Shown in pieces: positions 46,413 to 57,624 of a stretch of 64,000 nt of DNA. Where the stretch lies: assembly GCA_032622095.1 (NCBI GenBank), contig CP136067.1:38917549-38981548 (forward strand), given 5' to 3'. Within the stretch, counting starts at the first letter, position 1. Each line of letters starts with the position of its first letter. This DNA comes from Siphonodentalium dalli. Its lineage: Eukaryota > Mollusca > Scaphopoda > Gadilida > Siphonodentaliidae. A program made the translations under genes and the position numbers. A model generated the notes under the pieces. The model worked only from the letters and a program-made list of their open reading frames with translations. It did not search any database and was not told where the DNA came from.

Positions 46413-47520
46413 TCAGGGACATGGCCAGAGGATCTCCATTGGGGGGGGGGGTGTCCACTTCAGGAAATTTCAACACTACACCCCTCCCCCTTGAATCCAA
46501 AAACACAAGTTTTGCATAATTCCATTTGCACCTCAATGCTCAGGCCTAATAACCTAGATATATTCATAAACCATGGTTCTATATACCCAGTATCAGAACA
46601 TTCAGATATCTGAACCTGAAAATTCCATAAATACACAGAACGACATGATGTGTAAATGGGTTTGTCAATACGGCACGAGTGCTGTCGCAGAAGGATAAAG
46701 AAGAAAAATTGTCATAAATTAGTTTGGAAATATTCAGGATATCATGCAGTATCAGATATGGGTTGGTTTAAATTTTATATTCAGGCGTCTAATACCTAGT
46801 GTGTGTAAGTTCTACAATCGCGTTAAGTGTTTTTGGCATTTACATGGCAATATGGGCCAGGGGGCTGAGGGGCTGTAGTACCCCCCCCCCCCTCTGAATG
46901 ATTTGCAAGCATAAAATTTGGGCAATTTTTGGGAGAATTGGTGGAACTTTCGGGCAAATCGCATGGTGCTTCGGGTGAATTTCTACATCTATACCTATAC
47001 TTCACATTATTTGTAGTCTATTATGCACCGTATATTCAATAATAATAATGGGCCCAACTTCTCCGGTTAGCAAATTTATTTGTTACAGAGTGGCTATTTT
47101 ATCTCAGGCATGAAATGGCTTGATATTATATTATCTTATACCAGGCCACCATTCGTCACTGCGTGTTGTAATTTTAATAATTTTTCAAAGTCTAAATTAA
47201 ATCACGATATGTAAATTAGATCCTATCTTCAGCAAAATACATGTAGCTTTACCTACCATATCGTAGCTGAAGTGTGCATGTAATATTCAGTTAATGCAAT
47301 GAATCATGAGTAGAACCTGGTTGAAATACTACTGTGTGGCGAGTCACACTCGTCTTCGAGCTATATTGAGGCCATGTACATGTATGCATGGTGCTATGAA
47401 CGGTTTGTATTGTGAATGGGTAAAATTATCTGCTCGTAAACCCTCATAGTAGACAATTTTATACCAGGTTCTATTCAGTTTTCAGAAATAGCTCGCAATG
47501 GAAATTTGCATGGTACATGT
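46413..47520. other. No gene recognised
   Basis: Poly-G/poly-C tracts near 46440 and 46880, and a fragment 'gatgtgtaaatgggtttg' near 46645 also found near 25705. No supported gene. Confidence 0.45.
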
Positions 47521-48929
47521 CAGGGTTTCCGCCAGGCCGGTTGCGGGTCCGTCCCACAGACCCATTCCCCTCGCAGATGATCTGTTTGATTCATACATGT
47601 ACCAAAAGTCAGTAGCAATATGTCATAAAATATTCGGCTGCAACGGGAGTTCGGGGGGTTAAACAGAATACTGGTGAAAAAGCGGGTCAATTGAGCACAG
47701 TGTGTTACCAGTACAGCGTAACCCTTTGTAATCAAAGCGCCAAAAACTACAACGTAATGTTTGGTGTGCATTGAAATAACGACGTTATATACAGCGTAAT
47801 AAAGGTCGCGGTAACATCAAAGAATGTCGCACTGCTGAGTACGGATATTATTTTGCACGGGATTTCTGTGGTTGAAACTACTCACGCTCGGAGATCCCAT
47901 GCTATCGTACGATTACATAATTTGATCAGAGAATGCCGACTTGCTGAGTTAGGCAGAGTAGGGATCGACACACGCCAACAGGCGGCCCCGGTTCTCCTAC
48001 CAAAGGAGGTATCTACCTCAGAGATCCTGTGCTATCGTACTGTTATAAAACGGAACCTGTCCCAAATCAGTCTTTATGGCGGGAATTCATAGTGACAAAA
48101 TCATTCATTTGACCCATATTACATGCATGGAGGATAAACACAAAAAACATGCCCCCCCCCCCACAATATGGAGCCTGGATAAAGTCAAAGTACGGTCAAT
48201 AATAGTTTCGTTGTCCAGCCTGGGTCCCCAAACACAAACAACGGCGCACATGTTCCCATTTCCCACCAAAACTCAATTATATTTTATAACACGTTGGCTA
48301 AAACTCTATAGCAGCGGTCGTCAGTTGTTGGACTAATACAGACTATTGACAAGCTATGCGTTCCGAGTTTGAAAGATTTGGATACCATTCGTATTTCGCC
48401 ACTATAAATATCTCCTGCAGACAAACCCTGCAGTATATATGACGTCACAGTGCACAAATAGTTTTACGATTGACAGAATACATGGAAAAGTCCGTTTCAT
48501 TTTCACGGAAGCTACTTGAAATTCTAGGAAATACTTAATTCAATTATCCCAGCTAGGTAGTATTGGACAATGCATAGATGCTTTTTTGTGTTTAGTTTCA
48601 TTATACGGAATCTTATTGTAAGTTATAAATTTTTAAACACTGTAACTTGTAGCTTGATATAGTATTCAATCAGACGGCAGTCTTACGTGCATAATTATAT
48701 GATTAATTATCTGGATACCATCAACATAATTAATGCACCCACGGAAAATGATCGACTTGCGTAATATACGTAGCTTTGGATTGCTTTGTGGGACACTCAG
48801 GTGCAAGGAAATGGCTACTTTTCAATGTCAAATATCAAAATTTTCGCCCGACAAGACGAACCATGGTCGTCCCGTCGCGTTATGTGTTTCCCCAATACGA
48901 ACTCATTAATTCCCCTTGGCGGAACCCTG
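47521..48929. mobile_element. hAT-like non-autonomous element, copy 2 (inverted)
   Basis: Ends 'cagggtttccgccagg' and 'cctt-ggcggaaccctg'. Read as reverse complement it follows copy 1 (40125-41544) throughout, e.g. 'aaacacataacgcgacggga'. 1409 bp. It sits in ACATGTACATGT simple sequence, which hides the target duplication. No transposase. The two copies flank 6 kb in opposite orientation and could support inversion. Confidence 0.82.
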
Positions 48930-50580
48930 CATGTACATATTTGGTTAAGATTTTTTGGTCAAAGATGGTAGCCGGAAATTTGGTTTAAATAACCATCAGC
49001 GGCAGTTTTGTCTATCAGTCTCTCTGGATCACTTTATGTTTTACTTTTACCAACATTTCAGAGTTAAGAAATGACTAATATACATGTATAGGGTCCTGAT
49101 TCATATTGTTATTCTGATGAATCTTCCACACTGGACTTAAAGAACTAATAGTTGTATTAAATGATATTTCTAAGTCATGTGAATAAACCCCATGTTATGT
49201 AGACAAACAGTATGTGAAGAGTATGCAGTAAGCAAAACACCCATTGCCGCAGATACCCTATGCATTAAGTGAACTTTGGTTAGAAATTCCACCAAATTGT
49301 TTATAACATAACAGTATAGCGCTAACTAATTTTAACCCTCACCTTTCAAGATTTCGGTGTTGAATGGGTCACTGTGAATCACTCTCCTGAAACATTTCCA
49401 TGGTGTTGAGTGTTGTGCTTATCGCTCACTCTTTACATGCTGTATAATGTATATAAACCAACGTTCGACTGACACAATGTGTGTTTTGAGGATATGGCAT
49501 TCATACTTTCATAGTATACCATTACTATATTCTTTACAACATGTTATAATTTCTTAACTTTTATTTCTAAATTATAATCTATAATGAATGCCAACCGTGC
49601 CTTTAACCAGCAAGGTCCAAATGACATGGTTTCAGTAACAGGGCATGGCAGACATTTAATTTTTACCGGTATATGTCCATGAACTATAAACATCTATACA
49701 GTACCAATGATACCAGATTTAAACTGGCACATTAATTAATGCGACTTGAGAATATATATACTTCAAAGTATCAACCTGTGTGGGGTACAATTATTATTCA
49801 CCTACATGTAGGCCTACATTGTATAATCTAATTGTATATTCTAATTTTATATTTACATGTACACATCATGGACTTGGAAGGAGTAAATGTTCGGACACGT
49901 TATTATCATATTAATAAATGACAAACAGTCACTATGCCAGACTTGGATATTTTAGGTGTTGTCAGAGTAACAGATCATGAGTTGATAGAATGCAAATATT
50001 TCACTGATTGGCTTGGTGCACTGATGAAAAGTGTGATGACAGATATTTTCTACCCATTGATAGTCACATTAATGTTTGAGACAGTTGCTTGCTCTTTTTC
50101 CATGCACACAATGATCTTGACTTTAGTCACATCAAGACAAATTTATTTATTTCAGTTATACATTTCTTGAGGCTTCTTTCTGAAGGGTTTCATGAAGGAT
50201 TGTTTTCACCCCACCACCCCATATGCAACATGTCATATAGCTTAAATTAAGCTGCTTAATGTCATCTCCACTATAAAGGCCCATATGAGGTCCCAGTAAC
50301 ATAGAATATAGTGTTTTTGCAGTTATAAAGATGGTGTACTGATTGACTTAAAATTGGGTAAAAACCCATATTTTCATGTCATCAGCATCCCTGCCCCATG
50401 CAAGTATCTCGCCATCCTGTAGCTCTAGTGTAACAGAATAAAGGGGCCTCTCCTGAACAGATACATACAATCAGGGATGGATCCAGGGATTTTTTGGGAA
50501 CACCTGTTTTGGGACCAGGATATCCCGAGGGCCGTATGCCCGAGATGGGGGTAGGTACGGGATGGGGTCGCCCCCTTCCC
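48930..50580. other. No gene recognised
   Basis: AT-rich DNA. The frame 49934-50170 (78 codons) lacks family resemblance, splice context and conservation evidence, so I leave it unannotated. Confidence 0.45.
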
Positions 50581-50584
50581 TTAG

Positions 50585-50775
50585 GTGCAGCATTAAATAT
50601 CCCGCATAAGAAAATGCACTGGCTTACAAGGTCAAGATAAAGGCCAATGTATTATCTTATATATGCGAGGCTCCTTGGATGGGAGACTCTCATTTATATA
50701 AGAGAATGCATTGGGCCATTGGCACAGGATTTTTGCAAAATTTCAAGAAGCCCCAGTCATGAAAGGGTTAAAATA
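50585..50775. repeat. Partial copy of the 56.3-kb hairpin-like element
   Basis: 'atgcactggcttacaag', 'cgaggctccttggatgggag', 'aagagaatgcattgggcc' and 'agtcatgaaagggtta' are shared, in order, with 56.26-56.53 kb. Confidence 0.7.
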
Positions 50776-50989
50776 TTTCTCACTGGACACTTGATTAAGC
50801 AAATAAAGGCTCTATATCAACTGTATATTGATGATTTGCATTGCATGTTGTTGAATTATAATAGAAGATTTCCTTCAAAATATAGAAAATTCAGCTTTAA
50901 TAAAACTATCCACTTGCAATTTGGGGACATTTAGGCCACCAGAGTTTGGGCGCCCAAACCTGTAACAGGTATCAAAAGAGCCCTGGATC

Positions 50990-51840
50990 CTTCCCTGCAT
51001 ACAATGTCCATGGTAATAAAAAGGGAATTAGGGGTTACATGGGGCCTGCTTCCCTCATGTGATGGGCCTACATGTACATGTATATAGACTCGAAAATTTA
51101 AGAAAAAACATATTTCCTAATGCATATCAGCATACTTGCCCCATGAATGTGTGTCTCCACCGGAGCTCTTGTGTATTTGATAAACGGAACATCTCCTGCA
51201 CAGATATGTACAAGTTCCATGGTCATAAAAAGGGAATTAGGGGTCCCTGGGGGCTTGCTTCCCTCATATGGTGTACATTGGGGCATCTCCTGCACAGATA
51301 CACACAATATCCATAGTCATAAAAAGGGAATTAGGAGTTACAGGGGGCCTGCTTCCCTCATGTGCTGGGCCTATATACATGTAGACTCGAAAATTAAAGA
51401 AAAGCCATATTTCCGATTAAATCCTGAAATATTACCCTTAATTCTGCTGTGGTTAAGGAGTCGATTACTTAGGGCATTAATGTACTTATTGACTTAAAAT
51501 TGGGTAAAAACCCATATTTTGATGTCATCAGCATCCCTGCCCCATGCAAGTATGTCTCCATTCTGGAACTCTAGTGTATTTGAATAAAGGGGGTATACCC
51601 CGCAGACCTTGCTTAGATGCATACAACATCCATGGTCATAAAAATGGAATTAGGGGTTACAGGGGCCTGCTTCTCTCATGTGGTGGGCCTATATATAGAC
51701 TCGAAAATGGAAGAAAAAACTTATGTCCTAATGTACATTGTATATCAACATCCCTGCCCCATGAATGTTTGTCTGCACCCGGAGATCTAGTGTAATTGAT
51801 AAAAGGGACATCTCCTGCACAGATATATACAAGTTCCATA
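50990..51840 (+). repeat. Irregular tandem repeat of several hundred bp
   Basis: 'catggtcataaaaagggaat', 'gggcctgcttccctcatgtg', 'tagactcgaaaatttaagaa' and 'acatctcctgcacagata' recur near 51010, 51220, 51320 and 51635. Unit length varies (about 95 to 320 bp) because parts are deleted in some units. Confidence 0.8.
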
Positions 51841-52039
51841 TATATGGTAATCTATGGAAAGTTCCTAGCCAAAGGGTTGATTCGATGAAGATTTCCAACA
51901 GTTGAAAGTATTGAAATAACAGTCAACTGTTGCAACATTCCAACCCAGTGGGTGCAAATTTATGTCCCATTTCTATTTGTGAATTCATGCATTCCTCATT
52001 GTCATAAAAATACATTTGAGGGCTCGCAAATTACGTTTA

Positions 52040-52775
52040 CGTATAGTCATATTACAGTCACTCCTTGTATACCTGTTCACCTCACCATTGACCATACAGT
52101 CACTCCCTGAAAACATATTCACCTCACTATTGGCCATATAGTCACTCACTGTATATATATTTGCCACGTCAATAGTCATATAGCCACTCAGTATATGCAC
52201 ATACATCCACACATGACCATCCACACACTCGTCAATGACATTTCAACATAGATCAGGTACACATATACACATTATGACTACTGCCATCCCATGTACACCT
52301 ATATGCATTACACATAGCTGCACATCTATTTATCCATTCAACCACCAACGATCATACAGACAACACATGTATACAAATACACCTATCTATGACAATACAC
52401 AAGGTACATCTGTACATCTCGCCCATGAACATACAGTCACTCCAAATATACATAAACACACATATGACCATGTAGGTACTCTCGTTATAATACATGTAAA
52501 CCACAGCAATGCCCATTGAGCCACATTGTGTACACCTGTACTGGGTAATCATAACCATACAACCATACAGTTACTCCCTGTATATATATATTCACCTCAC
52601 AAATGACAATACGCTCACTCCTTGCATACATATACATCTCACCATAGACACCCCATTCATGACCATATAACTAATCATGTACACCTATTCACATCATTCA
52701 TGACCATAAAATAACTCCCTTTATACATATTCACCTCACCTATGACCACACGGTAACTCCCTGGTTGCCATATTG
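52040..52775 (+). repeat. Minisatellite of ~42-bp units, array 2
   Basis: Same unit as 33.94-34.77 kb ('ccatatagtcactcactgta', 'tattcacctcac'). More diverged in the middle (52.2-52.5 kb). It lies upstream of the second copy of the LPPC-type repeat, just as array 1 adjoins the first. Confidence 0.85.
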
Positions 52776-53319
52776 ACCTCCAGCCTGTACAATGTTGATC
52801 AATGTTTATCCTAATAGGCCAGAATAGCCACAAATTATGATTCATTTCAGTTCCATTTCAAAGTTCTGCCCATTTATAGCAAAAAATATATAGCCAGTAA
52901 TCAAAAAGAGGTTTTCGGGAACAAAAACAAATAAGGCAACTTTAAAATTAATTTGTTATACCCCATAAGGAAATGGGACAACCAGAACAGAACATTTAGT
53001 TGTCCGTTGATTAGCTAACATGTAAAATAACCAAGTGAGTCACAATTTGCTACATTTTCGGAAACGCAGAGAATAATGTTCGGGATATATGTAAAAAAGG
53101 TTGCCATTATTAGTAATTTAGTTTATAAACACATTAGTGTGACATATTTAAGGTAGATCAAAACAATAAACATCTTTCATACCAAACATAGTTACATTTT
53201 ACATGAAACGTTTTGTGCCGTTATATATGTCAAGTTTGTGAGAGAGAAATCCAATATTTCTGGTAATGTCAGTGGTGGCAATAGTAAAAATTAACTAAGG
53301 TGCATCAGGCATGTTAGTG
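52776..53319. other. No gene recognised
   Basis: AT-rich linker between the minisatellite and the repeat-borne coding relic, with no supported feature. Confidence 0.45.
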
Positions 53320-54960
53320 TTCAATGTATAGAAGGCAGAATAGCCAACTTTATACATCAACCACAACTTGTAAGCGATTGCGGGACACGCTGGGTCAATA
53401 TATGCCATTTCCACATTTTGGCAGCCAAATATACAGAAGAATGCAGTTGTTGGGTTCCATTCCTTCACAGGTAATAATCACCTTTCATCGTTGCTCCAAA
53501 AAGGAAAAAAAACACTACTGGAAGTTGCTGGAAAGACCATCAAGATATATGGAAGTCATGGCTTATTTAGGAATGAATTGGGGTTTGGACAGTGACACGC
53601 TTAATACAATCAAGGAGTTGACATGTGCCTTATACATGTATGGCCCACATTCGAGAAAAGTGAATTAAGCTAGGTGGGTAAAGTTCCAGAAGAAGTTCGA
53701 GAATCAGCAAAAGGTAGTTGATCTTTCTGCACTTCCACCATGTGAGGAACTTTAATTCTACACTCAAAACGAGCCAACATGATAGCACAACAGTGGATAC
53801 TTGCAATCGTTGCCAAATCAACCAATCCCGATGTAGCACTTCATGGATGGACGGCCAATAGACAGCCTGAGTTGTTTGAACCATTCTTCTCGTAAGTTGT
53901 GGCACAGAAATTCTATTGACTGATACAATCACATTTGATTAAATTGACAGTGACAGGGAGATGATATTACATAATCCGTGGGCAGAACTATTGCAATTTA
54001 TGATATGAATTCTATCAACTAGTATGAGCGACCTTTCGAGTTTAGTATAGCATAAAATTGAAAGCATTGAGAACACTATCTTGGGGTAGGGTTAAGTTTT
54101 ACTTTATTTCTCAATTCTGGTCTGGTACGTGATTATTACATATCATGTCAGATATTGGGGAAGAATTTATGCGTATTGTGGTGCATGTTGTACAGCTGTA
54201 TCCATAAAACTGACAAAGTCATGGGAATTTTTCCAAAAAATTCACTTAAATATAATATAAATTTTAGCCAATTTACCCCAAAAAAATCAAATATTTAAAC
54301 AAACTAGACTCTACCATAACATAAACCTCCTCAGATACATGCTAATTCCATGATAAGACTCTGAATTGGTTAACAAAACAGAACGAAAACGGGCTATTCT
54401 GACTTGACAGGTATTTTCAGATAGAAAATCAGTTTTAGGTGGTGGGTTAAGTTTTTTGAAATATCTCGGATTGTTGGATATCATTTCTTGCGATGCTGAT
54501 ACTAATAAATCAGGTATATTATGCTGAAAAAATGTATGCACCAATGAGAGCTTTATACCAAAAAATGAAAATTTTATAGGAAATCACCTGGAAATTTGTT
54601 TTTTTAAAAGCACCGCAATTTATGCATTTATTTTTGGCTTTTTCGTGAATTTTTCACAAAATTTTGTTGGATAATATAATTTTTCGCACATCATAAATGT
54701 TAAGCAACCCAGATAGAATAAATATCTAATATTCAAGTATATTTTATTCAACATTTGTCTTATTTTATCGGTTTTCCTGATTATACTGAAATTTGCAGGA
54801 CAAAAACACCAAAAAAGGTAAAACAAAAATATATTTTCCACATGTTCCGCCCTGGATACCTCAGTGTGTTGGAACCGCCATGGGACAAGGATAATTGGAG
54901 ATAGCGTCAAAATTTCTGCCCTTTCGTGTGACACTACCCTCATCTGGGCCGGTCTAATTA
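53320..54960 (+). mobile_element. Dispersed repeat carrying a broken protein gene, copy 2
   Basis: Inverted relative to 32270-33760. The order is coding relic (53400-53910), then a long non-coding part, then 'ggtagtgtcaca' complement near 54935. It is directly joined at 54965 to the second copy of the 31.1-kb hairpin-ended repeat, whereas in copy 1 those two are 700 bp apart and oppositely arranged. Confidence 0.7.
53400..53911 (+). pseudogene. 'LPPC...H..RAN' protein relic, copy 2
   Basis: Better preserved than the 33-kb copy: YMEVMAYLGMNWGLDSDT, ELTCALYMYG, KVN-stop-ARWVKFQKKFENQQ, KVVDLSALPPCEEL, then after a frame change LHSKRANMIAQQWILAI and VALHGW, ending FEPFFS before GTAAGT. The landmarks CxLY, VNxAR, LPPC, LHxxRAN and HGW match an uncharacterised invertebrate domain I have seen in repeat-associated proteins. 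One in-frame stop and one frameshift make it non-functional. The final GTAAGT looks like an ancestral splice donor. Confidence 0.7.
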
Positions 54961-54964
54961 AGCT

Positions 54965-55380
54965 CATTTGAAACGAAACCGAACATTTCGTTGCATGGCT
55001 ACTCAACATCCAAATTGCTTTACTCCTCTTTCCGTGAACCGATTCCCACCATGCGACCAGGAAACTGACCGGGGAATAGCTGCTTAGAATGTTTAATTAT
55101 AAATAGCGAGGATTCCAACACAAAATTAACTTTCCGAACTGGATTAAAGAGTATATGCGCGCATTTATGCCTGCTAGTAAGGAGGTTTGTGTGTACTACA
55201 TACTCCTGTGTCAGATAACAAAACAGTTGTCACCCTTGTTTTCGTGAGACACGGGGATTTGTCGCCGCTCTCTACCTGGAATGTCACCATCGGGCATGGC
55301 GGCCCTCGGGTGACATTCCAGGTCTGACCAGGTCTCGAGCGGGCGACAAATCCCCGTGTCTCACTCAATCGCGGGCGACA
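54965..55380 (+). repeat. Dispersed repeat ending in a hairpin, copy 2
   Basis: Direct copy of 31140-31575, ending in the hairpin at 55244-55364. The right arm carries an extra 'tgaccaggtct' relative to the first copy. Confidence 0.85.
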
Positions 55381-55769
55381 ACTGTATAATATTCCATCTG
55401 TTGATGGCGATTTGAACAAATATGAATATTTCTGCAACGAACGCCGCCCGTGCCTTTAACTCAATGCATGGTGTAGTATCGCTATGTATTGTGTACATTG
55501 TGTACATTTCCGATGTATACACCAGCTTGTATTTGTAAAATAGATTAAAAGTGAAAAAAAAGGTAACTTGGACCAAAGATGTTGGATTGAAAAACGTCAC
55601 GCATACATAAATATGTTGATATAGTTATATTTGGAGTCTGCACACCGGTGCTGATGGGATTAAATCTCATCGAAAAACGAACCTGTTGATGAATGCTTTA
55701 TTTGCTCAATCATGAATTAACATGAAATTAGAGATGAATGTGAACATATATACACTATTTACAACATAG

Positions 55770-55885
55770 TCATGCAGTCATCATCATCGTCGCATCATCA
55801 TCATCACCAATATCATGCAATCATCATAATCGTCAACTACTCGTCATTTCATCATCGTCATTCATCACCATCGTCCTCATCCTCA
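55770..55885 (+). repeat. TCATCA/TCG trinucleotide microsatellite
   Basis: Interrupted (TCA)n/(TCG)n run of about 115 bp. It yields a Ser/His-rich translation that is not a gene. Confidence 0.9.
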
Positions 55886-56261
55886 TCGTTCCAATATTCA
55901 AGACAAACTTGTATGTTCTTCACCATGCCATTTCTTCCTGTTGAACATTTCTAGGAATTCGTTTGCGTGGAGTATGTTTGCAAGTTGGTATGACATTGTT
56001 AAGTGTGGAAATATGAACGCTTACGCTTTTGGGGTTCCACGCAAACATTAATGTCAGACCAACTTCCCTCCATACTACATGGAACGTACAATGTAACTAA
56101 GCAAAACAACACCCAACTGCCACCAATTTAAACAGAGAAATGTTGCTATACCTGCCATTGCGTGGTGTTTAACCGCTGCAGCATGGAAACAGAAACCATA
56201 AAGCCCCAATAAGTAACAACATGATCAATGTCCCAAATAAAGTGGTGCTCCGAAAAGGACT

Positions 56262-56530
56262 AACCCTTTCATGACGGGAGCTGCGCTGATGCAGCATTAA
56301 ATTCAATATGCCAGTGTATTCTCTTATGTAATGAGAGTCTCCTATAGGGATCCACACATATTTTAAGGAATGCACTGGCTTACAAGAATGGGAGGTAAAT
56401 ATTGTTGGGCCAATGCATTCTCTTATATGTGCGAGATGCCCTATGTGCGACTCGCATATATACAAGAATGTATTGGCACAGGGTTTTGGCCAAAAAATGC
56501 AGGAAGCTCCAGCCAAGAAAGGGTTTAGAT
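56262..56530. repeat. Hairpin-like MITE, ~270 bp
   Basis: Ends 'aaccctttcatgacgggagct' and 'agctccagccaagaaagggt' are imperfect inverted repeats. Internal 'gccagtgtattctcttatgt' and 'gccaatgcattctcttatat' are repeated in direct orientation. A partial relative lies at 50.6 kb. The minus-strand frame through it is not a gene. Confidence 0.7.
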
Positions 56531-57624
56531 CCACTCTTCGATTTGACACCAAATAATACAGAGTTTCCTTTGTCAATTGCTCGCGTACCACCCAATGACC
56601 AATACTCGTAATAAAGTAATAAAAACCATCACAAAATCACATAATTGCACATTTTCTTGATTCAATTCAATTCAATTTATTCTGTTAATCGATATGCAGA
56701 TATTACAGACAAAATATACATGATATCAAAATATTCAATTATGAAATATGTAACAACAATACATTTCAGACGAGTAATACATGAGTGATTAGATATTTTG
56801 TAAGTTTCCGTGATGATTTCAGATACCGTGAGCGGAGATGTTATGGTAAACAGATGTTGGTATTTTAAAAATAGGGTTATTACATGGAGCTTTGAGTGGA
56901 CTTGCCTAAAATATCGCGGACTTTCCTTATAAAAGAAAACTGTTGACATATTCCTAATTGTCTTTTTATGTCCCGTATTAAAGGGATAATGCACTCAAAT
57001 GTTGTTGGTTTCTATAGCCTGAGTCGTAGAATAAGGTAACCAGATTTCAATTATTTTAAAATATGTTGAGTACGAAGTAATGTTACGGATAGCAGATTAG
57101 CGGGAATGCGAACATCCAAATTGTCAGTGTCGAGTAATTTTTGTACAGTTTTCAAGCAAATGTATCAAATAAATGTTATATTATGTGCATACTAGTCCCA
57201 TATACTCATTTAAGTTATTGTATAGTCACAAGTCAGTAATTGACTTGAGGTTACGCCCCGTATCAACATAATTTATTTACACAGTCATATGTGCCACGCG
57301 TTACCCATCCACTATCCATCAATTAATTTGATTACGACTGGTACACGGAAATTCGTAATTTAATTTATGGCTCCAGCCATAAATTAAATTTACATCAAAT
57401 TATTAACTTTGATTTTAAGATAACCGATTAACCTGAACATTTATAGAATACATCTTCGACTCAAATTACTTATATATTTTTTATAGATTATCGATATGAG
57501 ATCGTTGTTATCACCGGCAATTTCTTGAAAATGGCGTACATGTACATGCATTATTTGTATACGCTATGATACTACGATATACGGTATATGTAGTACCGTG
57601 TTGTTTATCAGTGGTGTATAAACA
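56531..57624. other. No gene recognised
   Basis: AT-rich sequence. A small hairpin 'taatttaatttatggct'/'agccataaattaaattta' sits at about 57355-57391. No supported gene. Confidence 0.45.

Noticed and set aside
55772-55954. Ser/His-rich small protein
   Set aside because: TCATCA/TCG microsatellite translation.
56169-56591. 140-codon minus-strand frame
   Set aside because: It runs through a hairpin-like MITE, its partner copy at 50.6 kb does not keep the frame, and no protein family is recognised.
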